Translations under genes and position numbers: made by a program | Notes under the pieces: model-generated | Seen by the model: only the letters and a program-made list of their open reading frames with translations | The model's database searches: none | What the model was told of the DNA's origin: nothing | Shown here: piece by piece, positions 30,758 to 40,900 of the stretch | How the letters are laid out: each line of letters starts with the position of its first letter | Position numbering within the stretch: the stretch's first letter is position 1 | Assembly (NCBI RefSeq): GCF_946481715.1 | Contig: NZ_CAMLOV010000023.1 | Location: forward strand, 1 to 46,362 | From: an uncultured Mucilaginibacter sp. | Lineage (GTDB): Bacteria; Bacteroidota; Bacteroidia; Sphingobacteriales; Sphingobacteriaceae | DNA length: 46,362 nt | Direction: 5' to 3'

Positions 30758-32572
30758 ATGAAATTTTTTGCAGCAATAGCCTGTTTGTTTATGCCTTTAG
30801 TAACCTTTGGCCAGGTTAAAATTGATACGGATACGCTATCATTAAACAAGAAGAACTTCTCGGATTCGGCCTCTGTAAGAAAGCTGATAGATGGTGTATT
30901 CGATCACAAAGAGGAAAACCCAGGCAACGCATTAACGCTGCTCACTTACGCCTACAACCGCGCCGTTGCATTAAAAAACACCAAGCTACAGGCCGGTGCC
31001 ATAAACGTAACTGCGGCCATTTATACAGACCAAGGGCAGTACCAGAAAGCGCTTGCCACGAATTATGATGCTTTAAAACTTTTTGAAAAAATCGGCGACA
31101 ACTACGGCACGGCCATGGTTTTAAGTAACCTTAGCCGGGTTTACAGCGCATTAAATAAAAATAAAGATGCTATGGATTACCTAAAAAGAGCCGAGGAAAT
31201 TGCTGTAAAAAATAAATTGGAAAAGGTACTTGCTTATGTATATTCCAATTACTCGCTTACCTACACTCAACAGGGGCAGCTAAAACCTGCTTTAAATTAT
31301 TCGTTAAAGGTTGATACCCTTGATAAAAAATTGGGGCTTAAGTTAAACCAAGGCAGGAATGCCAATAACACAGGCGCTATTTATTATTTCCTGGGCGATT
31401 TTGAGAACGCCTATAAATATTTTGATCATGCCCGCCGGGTAGCAACCGAAGCTAACGATTCTATCACCGTAAACCAGGCTATTACTAATATTGGCGAGTA
31501 TTATGAGATAAAAAAAAGGAACCCATTGCCAAGCTATATGCAAGCGCTGGCTTACTTCGAAAAGACAAAAAACAATGCGCTGGTTAATTACGTGGCGACT
31601 GACATTTCCAACTATTACAAAAGCAAAGGCAATTTCGACCTTGCCCTACAGTATTATCAAAAAGCAGTAAAGGCCGGCGAAGCAAACTCGGGCCTGCAAG
31701 CAAAAAAGAACCTTGCACTGATACAAACCCAATACGAAACCGAAAAAAAGGAGCAGAAAATAGCTATCCTCAACAAAGAAAATACCATCCAAAAACTATC
31801 TATATCCAGCCGGAATAAAACTATTGGCATTATAGTCGGGCTGTTTGTTTTATCGCTGATATTGGGTGGATTGTTTTATAACCGTCATCAACTAAAACAA
31901 AAAGCATTAATGCAGGAGCAGATGCTGAAACAACAGGATGTGCTGACCAAAGCCGTTGTCGACGCGGAAGAGAACGAACGCAAACGCATAGCCAGCGACC
32001 TTCACGATGGCGTTGGCCAACTCTTTTCTGCTGTTAAGATGAATTTAGGCGGGCTGTTCGACAGGATCACGATGGAACGTGAGGAAGACCGCTTCCTGGC
32101 GGAAAATACGCTGGCGCTGGTGGAAGAAAGCTGCAAGGAGGTGCGTACCATATCGCACCAAATGATGCCCAATATGTTATTGCGTACGGGCATCGCATCA
32201 GACCTTAAAAGCTTTATAGAAAAGATAGATGCCGACAGCCTAAAAGTCTCTCTGGAAGCGTCGGGCTTTAAAAACCGGCTGGAAAGCAATGTAGAAACTA
32301 TGCTTTACCGCATCATACAGGAGAGCATCAACAATGTTATTAAGCATGCAAAAGCCACACACTTGAAAATTATCCTCAACCGTACCACAGCAGGGATCGA
32401 AGCATCCATACAAGATAATGGTGTTGGTTTCGATAGCAGCAATTTAGATGCGTTTAATGGTATTGGTTTAAAAAACGTGCAAACGCGTATTGCTTACCTT
32501 AAGGGTACAATAAGTTACAGCTCGGCACGGGGGCAGGGCACCAAAGTAACTATTTTTGTACCGGTTGATTAA
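30758..32572 (+). CDS. TPR sensor histidine kinase (HisKA_3, LytS/NarX type), copy 1
   Basis: A 604-residue protein with a signal peptide (to about residue 18, TFGQ). A periplasmic array of TPR-like helices follows (about 30-310; YQKALATNYDALKLFEKIGD, AYKYFDHARRVATEAND). One transmembrane helix spans residues 355-375 (GIIVGLFVLSLILGGLFY). The HisKA_3 dimerisation helix carries the phosphate-accepting histidine H416 in RIASDLHDGVGQLF. A HATPase_c domain (about 490-604) shows IIQESINNVIKHAKA, DNGVGFD and GIGLKNVQTRI. It is a paralogue of 32719-34656; the kinase cores are almost identical and share a 131-bp identical DNA tract, whereas the sensors differ more. The NarL-type regulator at 29110 is the likely partner. 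Confidence 0.93.
   Translation: MKFFAAIACLFMPLVTFGQVKIDTDTLSLNKKNFSDSASVRKLIDGVFDHKEENPGNALTLLTYAYNRAVALKNTKLQAGAINVTAAIYTDQGQYQKALATNYDALKLFEKIGDNYGTAMVLSNLSRVYSALNKNKDAMDYLKRAEEIAVKNKLEKVLAYVYSNYSLTYTQQGQLKPALNYSLKVDTLDKKLGLKLNQGRNANNTGAIYYFLGDFENAYKYFDHARRVATEANDSITVNQAITNIGEYYEIKKRNPLPSYMQALAYFEKTKNNALVNYVATDISNYYKSKGNFDLALQYYQKAVKAGEANSGLQAKKNLALIQTQYETEKKEQKIAILNKENTIQKLSISSRNKTIGIIVGLFVLSLILGGLFYNRHQLKQKALMQEQMLKQQDVLTKAVVDAEENERKRIASDLHDGVGQLFSAVKMNLGGLFDRITMEREEDRFLAENTLALVEESCKEVRTISHQMMPNMLLRTGIASDLKSFIEKIDADSLKVSLEASGFKNRLESNVETMLYRIIQESINNVIKHAKATHLKIILNRTTAGIEASIQDNGVGFDSSNLDAFNGIGLKNVQTRIAYLKGTISYSSARGQGTKVTIFVPVD
31871..32001 (+). repeat. 131-bp identical tract shared with the second kinase gene (copy 1)
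   Basis: Positions 31871-32001 match 33955-34085 at every base, across the end of the membrane helix, the coiled coil and the HisKA_3 start. Flanking kinase DNA has visible silent changes. The tract points to recent gene conversion or duplication. Confidence 0.85.
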
Positions 32573-32697
32573 TGAAGCAGACGCTCATCCGTTCGTACTC
32601 CTGATCGTTTTAATTGCAACCAATTAAAATTTAGCCACTGGTTATTTTATTGTAATTAATATATATTATTAAAAATTTAACCCGCCCCCGGCTTAAA

Positions 32698-32707
32698 TTA
32701 TAAACCT
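32698..32707 (+). promoter_or_regulatory. TTATAAACCT box shared by the two kinase leaders (copy 2)
   Basis: Second copy of the box described at 30734-30743, 11 nt before the ATG of the second kinase. The 146-bp gap 32573-32718 shows no terminator for the first kinase and is AT-rich, so the two genes may be separately transcribed or read through. Confidence 0.3.
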
Positions 32708-32718
32708 GATATACCCTT

Positions 32719-34656
32719 ATGAAGCGATTGATTTTAGTGCTGCTATTGCTGCCTGCTATTGTATTGGCTCAAAACCCAACTGTAGATAGCCTTAAAAAGG
32801 CTTTAACGACAGCCAAAGCCGACACCGCCAAAGCGGTTATTTACTACCAAATAGCCATGGAACTACAGGGCATAGACCCACCAGCATCCCAAAAGATGGC
32901 CGACCGGGCGTTGGCTATCTCCACAAAGGCCAACTATTATAAAGGGATGGCTGATATTTACTATTTCAACGTTGCACAAAGCAATTACCGGGGCGATTTT
33001 GAAGGGATGCGGGTAAATGCCGAGAAATGCCTGCAAATAGCAAAAAAACATAATCTACCCGTAAACGAGGCCTCCGCTCATAACGGGTTGGGGATATACT
33101 ACTGGCAAACAGGCAATTACACCGAGGCGGTTAAGAACCACCTTGCATCGTTGAAAATACGCGAGCGATTGAACGATGAAAAAGGTATTGCCTCCTCTGC
33201 CGGTAATTTAGGTTTAGTATATCTGGATAATGAAAAACTTAACGAGGCAGAGAAGTATGCCACAATAGGGCTGCAAATGGGTAAAAAAATCAATAATACA
33301 AACATCCAGATCAACTGTATGCACACCCTTGCCAATTTGTACAGCGCACGCAAACAATATGACAAAGCACTAAAAATAGATATAGAGGCGCTTCCTATTT
33401 GCGAGGCAACAAGCAACCAGCGGGGAATGTCGCTCATTTATTCTAACATGGCGCATTGTTACGAGGCGCAGCAACAATACGACAAAGCCCTTACCTACCA
33501 GTTTAAAGTGTTAGAAATAGACAAATTTTTTGGCGACCCCAAGCAAATGAGCGACACCTATTTAAACATTGGCGAGATCTATAAAGGCAAGGCGCAATTT
33601 ACCGAGGCACTCGCCTGGTTAAAAAAATCCTTGCCTCTGGCGCAGCAAACCAAATATAAAATGGGCGAAAAAAACGTTTGGCGGGTGCTGAGCATCGTTT
33701 ACGAAAAAATAGGCAACTATAAGGAATCGCTGGCGGCTTATCAAAAATACCAGGATTTGAACGCATCTGTTATCAACGAAAAAAATGATAAAGAAATAGC
33801 AGCGATGCAAACCCAATACGAAACCGAAAAAAAGGAGCAACAGATATCTATCCTCAATAAGGAGAACACTATCCAAAAACTATCCATATCCAGCCGCAAT
33901 AAAACTATTGGCTTTATAGCCGGGTTGTTTGTGCTGGTGCTTATTTTGGGTGGCTTGTTTTATAACCGTCATCAACTAAAACAAAAAGCATTAATGCAGG
34001 AGCAGATGCTGAAACAACAGGATGTGCTGACCAAAGCCGTTGTCGACGCGGAAGAGAACGAACGCAAACGCATAGCCAGCGACCTGCACGATGGTGTAGG
34101 GCAGTTATTCTCGGCGGTGAAAATGAACCTTGGCGGCTTATTTGACAGGATAACAATGGAGCGGGAGGAAGACCGATTCCTGGCGGAAAATACGCTGGCA
34201 CTGGTAGAAGAAAGCTGCAAGGAGGTGCGTACCATATCGCACCAAATGATGCCGAATATGCTATTGCGCACGGGCATCGCATCCGATTTGAAAAGTTTCG
34301 TCGAGAAAATAGATGCCGACAGCCTAAAGGTATCACTGGAAGCATCCGGATTTAAAAACCGCCTGGAAAGCAACGTGGAGACTATGCTGTACCGCATTAT
34401 TCAGGAAAGCATCAATAACGTTATTAAACATGCCAAAGCTACGCACCTCTATATCACCCTTAATCGTGTACCCAAGGGTATCGAAGCTTCTATACAGGAT
34501 AACGGCGTGGGGTTCGATACAAGCAAAGCTGAAACCTTTACAGGCATTGGCCTAAAGAACATCCAAACGCGTATAGCCTATTTAAAAGGCACCATTGCTT
34601 ATAACTCGGCACCGGGGCAAGGTACCACGGTAACTATTTTTGTGCCGGTTGATTAA
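32719..34656 (+). CDS. TPR sensor histidine kinase (HisKA_3, LytS/NarX type), copy 2
   Basis: A 645-residue protein built like the preceding kinase: signal peptide (MKRLILVLLLLPAIVLAQ), then six to eight TPR helices (NYTEAVKNHLASLKIRERLN, QYDKALKIDIEALPICEAT, QFTEALAWLKKSLPL). A transmembrane helix (IAGLFVLVLILGGLFYN) and a coiled coil follow. The HisKA_3 histidine is at about residue 457 (SDLHDGVGQ), and a HATPase_c domain ends the chain. The kinase part is nearly identical to copy 1 while the sensor has diverged, so the two may read different inputs and signal to one regulator. The DNA from 33955 to 34085 is identical to copy 1. Confidence 0.93.
   Translation: MKRLILVLLLLPAIVLAQNPTVDSLKKALTTAKADTAKAVIYYQIAMELQGIDPPASQKMADRALAISTKANYYKGMADIYYFNVAQSNYRGDFEGMRVNAEKCLQIAKKHNLPVNEASAHNGLGIYYWQTGNYTEAVKNHLASLKIRERLNDEKGIASSAGNLGLVYLDNEKLNEAEKYATIGLQMGKKINNTNIQINCMHTLANLYSARKQYDKALKIDIEALPICEATSNQRGMSLIYSNMAHCYEAQQQYDKALTYQFKVLEIDKFFGDPKQMSDTYLNIGEIYKGKAQFTEALAWLKKSLPLAQQTKYKMGEKNVWRVLSIVYEKIGNYKESLAAYQKYQDLNASVINEKNDKEIAAMQTQYETEKKEQQISILNKENTIQKLSISSRNKTIGFIAGLFVLVLILGGLFYNRHQLKQKALMQEQMLKQQDVLTKAVVDAEENERKRIASDLHDGVGQLFSAVKMNLGGLFDRITMEREEDRFLAENTLALVEESCKEVRTISHQMMPNMLLRTGIASDLKSFVEKIDADSLKVSLEASGFKNRLESNVETMLYRIIQESINNVIKHAKATHLYITLNRVPKGIEASIQDNGVGFDTSKAETFTGIGLKNIQTRIAYLKGTIAYNSAPGQGTTVTIFVPVD
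33955..34085 (+). repeat. 131-bp identical tract shared with the first kinase gene (copy 2)
   Basis: Matches 31871-32001 base for base. It begins just after a differing codon (ggc here, gga in copy 1) and ends where the His codon region starts to differ (ctgcac here, cttcac in copy 1). Confidence 0.85.
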
Positions 34657-34673
34657 TTGATAGAAGCGACAAA

Positions 34674-34700
34674 GCCCGGGTATAATTAAATACCACGGGC
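34674..34700. terminator. Imperfect hairpin between convergent kinase and peptidase genes
   Basis: gcccg-ggtat against atacc-a-cgggc with a one-base bulge and 6-nt loop. It is between the second kinase stop (34656) and the peptidase stop (34724). U-tracts are weak on both strands, so termination is only a suggestion. Confidence 0.35.
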
Positions 34701-34723
34701 CTCTCATCACTCACCATCTTTCG

Positions 34724-36055
34724 TCAGTCCACTATCTTAACCGAGTCGGTATTTGGGCCGTTTGTTTCCGTTCGGGTGTTGCCGGGGTCGGTTATCCATT
34801 GCCCGTCAACAATAAATTTATAGCGTATTTTGCCGGGCTCGCTATCGGCAGAGGCTACCCACTTATCGCCTTTGCGCTCCAGTTTGGTTTCATTTGCGCT
34901 CCAGCCGTTAAAAGTGCCGGCAACGTAAATTTCTTTGGCATTATCAAAACCCTTAAGCTCGAAGGTTACCGGTTTAAACAGCGGCTTACTGGCATCAAGT
35001 TCTTTCACCCATTCGCTTAAGGCGTCCTTCCACACCTGCTCTTTTGTTGTGGCAATAGTTGCCCGCATAGCCAATTGCTGGGCTTTGTATAATGCCAGTT
35101 TGGTATTAATCAGCGTATCCGGCTGTACACCCACATGCTCCCAGTTTGCTTTGGTAATAGGGTTGATTGCTTGCCCAATGGGTACAAAAACCCTGAAATG
35201 GTTATTGGCCCTAATGTCGCCACCTGGGTTAGCGCCGCCGCTGGTTGGCTGCCCAATCAGCGTGGCACGCTTTAAGTTTTTCAGGTCGTACGCCAATTCC
35301 TCCGCTCCCGAAAAAGTGTTCCTGCTGATAAGTACATAAATAGGCTTATTTAAATACTTTTTACCGGGCACGTAGGCGTAGGTGTAACTTTGCGTTAGCT
35401 TATTATCCTTGCGGTATTGGATATCGTTTAAATGCACCGGCGATTCGAAAAAGTAGCTGCAAATAAACGGTATAGCATCCGGCGACATGCTGCCTCCGCA
35501 GTTGCGCAGGTCGATGATCAGGGCATCAGTATGTGCAAGGTAGTTCATCATGGCGGCGTACTTTTCGCCCGCCATTTCGGGGGTAACAAACACACCGATA
35601 TCCAGGTATCCGATATTGCCCTTCAGCACATCAATTTTGTTGATGCCGTAGTTGGTATGCATCAGCATATTGCCAAGCCCTTCGCGTTGCTCGGGTGGGA
35701 TGCTCATCAACTCGCGCTCTTTCTCTACAGGCAGTTCCTCGGGGAAATAGGATGCACGCAGGTGCTTATCATTACCTGCGGTTTGCAGGTCGTTGGTTAA
35801 TGCCTGGGCAAACTGGTTGCCATCGGTAATTTTGCCATAGGCTTTTTTGGCCTGCTGTTTACGCAGGTAAACTTCAATTTTTTTTGCCACATCTGGGAAC
35901 ACGTAGCGGTTATTTACAACAGCAATTATGCTATCTACGGCTTGGTTCTTTTGTTTTTCGGTTAATTGGGCAACTGCATAGCCAGGGTTTTGCTGCGCAA
36001 GCGCCCCTGCGGTTATAAGTCCAAGGAGCAGGCTTGCAAATAAATGGCGTCTCAT
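34724..36055 (-). CDS. S41 peptidase (IRBP-like) with C-terminal CBM48/AMPK-type domain
   Basis: A 443-residue secreted protein with signal peptide to about residue 20 (ALAQ). The S41 core is of the interphotoreceptor-retinoid-binding (IRBP) type: GNIGYLDIGVF, ALIIDLRNCGGSM, then VLISRNTFSGAEELAYDLKN with nucleophile S249. ATLIGQPTSGGANPGGD follows. No PDZ domain is visible. Residues about 365-443 form a beta-sandwich, FELKGFDNAKEIYVAGTFNG then RYKFIVDGQWITDPGN. This reads like the glycogen-binding CBM48/AMPK-beta module. That appendage is odd for a peptidase. It may bind polysaccharide or act as a structural module. The gene diverges from the YdcF-like gene with a 99-bp gap. Confidence 0.85.
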   Translation of the reverse strand: MRRHLFASLLLGLITAGALAQQNPGYAVAQLTEKQKNQAVDSIIAVVNNRYVFPDVAKKIEVYLRKQQAKKAYGKITDGNQFAQALTNDLQTAGNDKHLRASYFPEELPVEKERELMSIPPEQREGLGNMLMHTNYGINKIDVLKGNIGYLDIGVFVTPEMAGEKYAAMMNYLAHTDALIIDLRNCGGSMSPDAIPFICSYFFESPVHLNDIQYRKDNKLTQSYTYAYVPGKKYLNKPIYVLISRNTFSGAEELAYDLKNLKRATLIGQPTSGGANPGGDIRANNHFRVFVPIGQAINPITKANWEHVGVQPDTLINTKLALYKAQQLAMRATIATTKEQVWKDALSEWVKELDASKPLFKPVTFELKGFDNAKEIYVAGTFNGWSANETKLERKGDKWVASADSEPGKIRYKFIVDGQWITDPGNTRTETNGPNTDSVKIVD

Positions 36056-36154
36056 GATATTAGGTTTTTATTATTATCAGACTACGATAATAAATTAAGC
36101 GTTACACCTCAAATACATAAAAATGAGTTAAATTGTACCGCCATTATAAAACCT

Positions 36155-36901
36155 ATGTATTTTATACTCTCTAAGGTACTTTATATACTTATTTTACCCT
36201 TTATGTGGGTATTTGGCATGCTGGTGTACGCCATTTTCACAAAAAATACCAAAAGGGCGCGCAAATTGCTTATTGCAGCGGTGGTGATCATTTACATTTT
36301 TGGCAACCCCTTGCTGGTCAGGTTTTACTCTAATTTTTGGGATATAAAGGCTTATAACCCCGGCAATACTAAATACAGCAGCCTTATACTATTGGGCGGT
36401 TTTGTATCGGAAGACGAAAACAAACAGGGCTTTTTTAACGATGCCGATGACCGGTATACCGAGGCCGTCAAGTTGTTAAAAAACGGCACAGCATCGCACC
36501 TGTTGTTTACCGGCGGTAACGGCAACCTAAATCCCGATGGTTTCCAGGAGGGTATTTTTGTACAGGCGGAGCTGCGCAAATTAAACATACCCGATAGCGC
36601 TGTGTTAATAGAGAGCCACGCTCGTAACACTTTCGAAAACGCCTCGTTATCAAAAGCCATCCTAAAAAAAACCACCTTAAAACCTCCTTATTTATTAGTA
36701 ACCTCTGCCTTTCATATGCGGCGGGCACAACTCATATTTAAAAAAGCCGACATACCGGTAGTTGCTTACCCATGCGACTATTATAAAACCAACAGAGCAG
36801 GAATATCTTTTTGGGATATTTTTCCTGATCCTGTAGTTTACGGCAAATGGAACACTTATATTAAAGAATTAATTGGCTACATGGTAGCCCAGCTAAAATA
36901 A
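36155..36901 (+). CDS. YdcF/SanA-like DUF218 membrane protein
   Basis: A 248-residue protein. I take the ATG 36155 because it opens a hydrophobic helix (YFILSKVLYILILPFMWVF); a longer frame from 36044 overlaps the divergent gene's start. Two membrane helices (about 3-24 and 33-55) are followed by the DUF218 domain. This shows SSLILLGGFVSEDEN, SHLLFTGGNGNLNPD, IPDSAVLIESHARNTFENA and LLVTSAFHMRRAQLIF, the standard ElyC/SanA/YdcF motifs. These proteins act in envelope carbohydrate metabolism or vancomycin tolerance, though the reaction is not known. It is 2 nt ahead of the GH43 gene and likely leads a four-gene operon to 45581. Confidence 0.88.
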   Translation: MYFILSKVLYILILPFMWVFGMLVYAIFTKNTKRARKLLIAAVVIIYIFGNPLLVRFYSNFWDIKAYNPGNTKYSSLILLGGFVSEDENKQGFFNDADDRYTEAVKLLKNGTASHLLFTGGNGNLNPDGFQEGIFVQAELRKLNIPDSAVLIESHARNTFENASLSKAILKKTTLKPPYLLVTSAFHMRRAQLIFKKADIPVVAYPCDYYKTNRAGISFWDIFPDPVVYGKWNTYIKELIGYMVAQLK

Positions 36902-36903
36902 AA

Positions 36904-37890
36904 ATGAAACGGATACTTATTTTATCAGTGCTAAGCGTAATTTGCCTGCAATATGTACAGGCCCAAACCACCGCTAACAAAACAACATCGGGCAATCCTA
37001 TTTTCCAGGGCTGGTACGCCGACCCTGAAGCAACTATTTTTGGCAAGGAATATTGGGTTTACCCCACTTACTCGGATAAGTACGAGAAGCAGGTTCATTT
37101 CGATGCGTTTTCATCAACCGACCTGGTTAATTGGACAAAGCACGATAATGTCCTCGATTCATCTAACGTAAAATGGGCCAAGCGGGCTATGTGGGCGCCG
37201 GCCATTGTTAAAAAGGATGGCAAATACTATTTCTTTTTCGGCGCAAACGATATCCAAAACAATGAGGCCATGGGTGGCATTGGCATAGCAGTGGCCGATA
37301 AACCCGAGGGCCCTTTTAAGGATTACCTGGGCAAGCCGCTAATAGACAAGTTTTACAATGGTGCCCAGCCGATAGACCAATTTGTTTTTAAGGATAAAGA
37401 CGGGCAGTACTACATTATTTACGGTGGTTGGAGCCACTGCAACATTGCTAAACTTAAAGATGATTTTACAGCTATAGTACCGTTTGAAGATGGCAGCATG
37501 TTCCGTTCTATAACCCCCAAAGGCTACGTGGAAGGGCCTGTGATGTTTATCCGTAAGGGCAAGTATTATTTTATGTGGTCGGAAGGCGGATGGACAGGGC
37601 CTGATTACCGGGTTGCATATGCCATTGCCGACAATTTAAACGGACCCTTTAAGCGAATAGGAACCGTTTTAAAACAGGATGCCGCCGTGGCTACCGGTGC
37701 AGGTCATCATTCGGTAATCAATATCCCGGGCACCGACGATTACTATATTGTTTACCACCGCCGCCCGCTTACCGAAACCGATGGCAACCACAGGGTAACC
37801 TGCATTGATAAAATGGCCTTTGATGCAAATGGCTTTATTATACCCGTGAAAATTACCTACGAGGGCGTAAAACCCAGAAAGATAAAATGA
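36904..37890 (+). CDS. GH43 family glycoside hydrolase
   Basis: A 328-residue secreted enzyme with signal peptide (MKRILILSVLSVICLQYVQAQ). The five-bladed propeller of GH43 has the three expected acids: D40 in GWYADPEAT (general base), D158 in GAQPIDQFVF (pKa modulator) and E210 in KGYVEGPVMF (general acid). Also visible are WAPAIVKKDGKYYFFFGAND and GAGHHSVI near the end. Arabinan, xylan or galactan side chains are typical substrates; the subfamily is not clear. It follows the YdcF-like gene by 2 nt and precedes a T9SS cargo gene by 13 nt, an unusual operon for a glycosidase. Confidence 0.9.
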   Translation: MKRILILSVLSVICLQYVQAQTTANKTTSGNPIFQGWYADPEATIFGKEYWVYPTYSDKYEKQVHFDAFSSTDLVNWTKHDNVLDSSNVKWAKRAMWAPAIVKKDGKYYFFFGANDIQNNEAMGGIGIAVADKPEGPFKDYLGKPLIDKFYNGAQPIDQFVFKDKDGQYYIIYGGWSHCNIAKLKDDFTAIVPFEDGSMFRSITPKGYVEGPVMFIRKGKYYFMWSEGGWTGPDYRVAYAIADNLNGPFKRIGTVLKQDAAVATGAGHHSVINIPGTDDYYIVYHRRPLTETDGNHRVTCIDKMAFDANGFIIPVKITYEGVKPRKIK

Positions 37891-37903
37891 TGCATAAACG
37901 TTT

Positions 37904-40900
37904 GTGAAACGGGTACTTCATATTGCTATCTACATAATTGCCATACTGGCAGTAAGCGATAGCTATGCCCAAGTACCCGAGTTCACTTACCCAAATGTAA
38001 ACTCGTTTAAGTTGGGCACACCTATTGTGCCCATAAGACCAACGCAATTAGGGGGAGCTGTGCCGGCCACGGTGTTTTGCCAGATAACCACATTCGCCGG
38101 CACAGGGTCGCCGGGTGCCGCCAATTCAACTTCGCCGTTATCGGCAAGTTTTAAGGCCCCTCACGATTTGCATATTGATGCAGCAGGCAACATTTATATT
38201 GCGGATGCCGGCAACAACATGATCCGCAAAATAAGCCCCGATGGCACGGTTACAACCGTTGCGGGTACCGGGGTGGCAGGCTCGGCAGATGGTATTGGCA
38301 GCGTAGCAACCTTTAACAACCCAACCGCCATTGCGTTAGATAAACTCGGGAACATTTTTGTTGCAGACCGGGATAACCACGTGATCAGGCAAATCAACGC
38401 AGCGGGTGTGGTAACTACCTTAGCCGGCAAAGCAGGGGTATCGGGCATGGTCAATTCGCAAGGGGATTTTGCGCGTTTTAACCTCCCATCGGGGCTTGCT
38501 GTGGATAAAAATGGTGGATTATATGTTACCGACTATGGAAATAACCTTGTACGACATTTAGGCTTCGACGGCACCGCGAGCACTATTGCCGGCGATCGTA
38601 CTTCGGGCTGGGTAGATGGCCAGGGCACCGGGGCTAAACTTAATGCGCCTCTCGCCGCTTACTTTGGCTCAAACGGTATTTTTTACCTTGGCGATGATTC
38701 GCATATACGCACTATTGATAATGATGATAATGTAGTTACCATTGCGGGTAGCTTTTTTAGCGGCTCGTTTGACGGCTTAGGTAAGAGCGCCCGTTTCAGT
38801 ATCCCATCGGGCATTGTACGGGATGCCGCGGGTACCATTTTTATTGCTGATTATGGCAGCAGCCTTATACGCCGCTATGGTACAGATGATTTGGTTACTA
38901 ACTTATCTTCCAAACCGCTTAATGGCCCCGCGGGTTTAGATATTGATAAAGATGGCAACCTATATATAGCCGACGAAAAAAATAACGTTATCTGCAAAAT
39001 GGTAACAACCGGCTATTACCTGGAGCCGGCGTTGCCCGCAGGCCTTACATTTGATAGCAGAACGGGCGAGATAAGCGGTACGCCAACGCAAACTTTACAA
39101 ACATCTAACTATAGCGTTATAGGTTACAACACGGCGGGCAAGTACGCTTATTCCTTTACATTAGAGGTGCGCGAGGCCGAGTTAAAACCGCAAACCCTTA
39201 CATTCGGCACGCTTGCAGATGCAGCTGTTGGCGCCCAGGATATTGATCCGGGCGCCACAAGTACAAATCCTAAAATCCCAATCACTTACACCAGCAGCGA
39301 CTTTGCGGTAGCCACCATTGCAAATGGCAAAATCCATTTGGTGGGCGAGGGCACCGCTGTTATAACCGCCCATCAAAAAGGCAACATTGAGTATGCCGCT
39401 GCCGAAGATAAATCTCAGCCTATAAAAGTAGGGCCCGAGCCAGATTTTGAAAAACCAACGGTAGAAGCGCTAAGCGGGCCTTTTATTTTTGCGCTAGACC
39501 AGTTCGGCACCTATACCGTAAAGGCAGAGCAGCTCGCCCAAATAATACCGCAGCCACAAACGCCGCCTTTGACAATTACTGTAAGGCCAACCCCTAATTT
39601 TACATGCGAAGATATCGGCACGCAAACGATAACCGTAGGTGCCGGCTACGGCCCCGACCCTGCCGACCCGCTGAATGCAGAATTTGATGAACCCAGCGCA
39701 ATCTCCTATGATGCCTCGTCGGGCAATTTTTACGTTTCAGACCAGGCGTTTACCAAGGTGAGAAAATACGGAATCGATACCCGCGTAACTACGCTTGCAG
39801 GGGGTGTAAACGGTTATCGTGATGGCACCGGGGCAAATGTTGGTTTCAGTGCCAACCTACTCTCGCTCGCAAACGACGGGCAGGGCAATACCTATGTATG
39901 CGATGTTTTTAACAATGCTGTACGCAAAATAACGCCCGACGGTGTTACCGTAACATTTGCGATGCCCGCATTGCGGACTGCTAACGGCGGCCAAACCTTT
40001 ACCGCCGAATCTATAGCGGTAGACCGTTTTAACAATATCTACGTGGCCAATAAAAACCAAATATTTAAGGTAACACCCGATGGCAGCACCGCAACGCCAT
40101 TTGCAGGGGGTTTTGCCGGCGTAACCGGCCTTACGTTTGATAGGAACGGCGATATGTTTGTGAGTATAAATGATTATAGCAATGGCAACAGCGTGCGTAA
40201 AATTACGCCGGCCGGCATCGTTACCACACTTTACTCCTTGCCTTCTGCGGCTGGTTTTGCCCGCCTTGTGGTAGATAGTAAAGGGAATGTTTTTGTGGGT
40301 TCAACCACAGGTGTAATTTATAAAATCACCCCCGATGCCCAATTCTCTATATATGCCGGGGCCGGCGAAGGTTTTGCCGACGGATCGCTCCTCACAGCAA
40401 GATTTCATAACCCTCAGGGTATCACTATAGATCCTGCTGACAACCTTTACATAGCCGATTCTGACAATCACCGCATCCGAAAGATTACCACCAATGGCAA
40501 AGTTACTACCTTGGCAGGCTCTGGCCAGCCCGGGCCAAAAGATAACACAAATAAAAGTAATGCTGCCAAGGTGACGGTGCAAGTAACTATTGTTAGCGAA
40601 CTTAAATTCAGCACCACCCAGGCTAACGTTACTATACCTGCTGCTGCAAGCTGCCCGGCTTTTTTGCCCAATTATGCTGATGGTGCCCGCGCACTAAGCA
40701 CCTGCGCTAATAAGATAGATATTAAACAATCGCCTGCGGCGGGTTCGCCGGTTACCATAGGCCAACCAATAACTGTAACGCTTACCGCCAAAGACAACCT
40801 CGGCCAAACAAAAGATCAAACTTTCACCGTATCGGCCGTACCCTTGCCCAAACCAACGGTAACTGTTGTGCCTACAACATCGGCACGCTGCGATGGCGGC

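Noticed and set aside
36044..36154. Extended N-terminus of the YdcF-like protein from 36044.
   Set aside because: The extension overlaps the start of the divergent peptidase gene and is polar; the ATG at 36155 opens the membrane helix.
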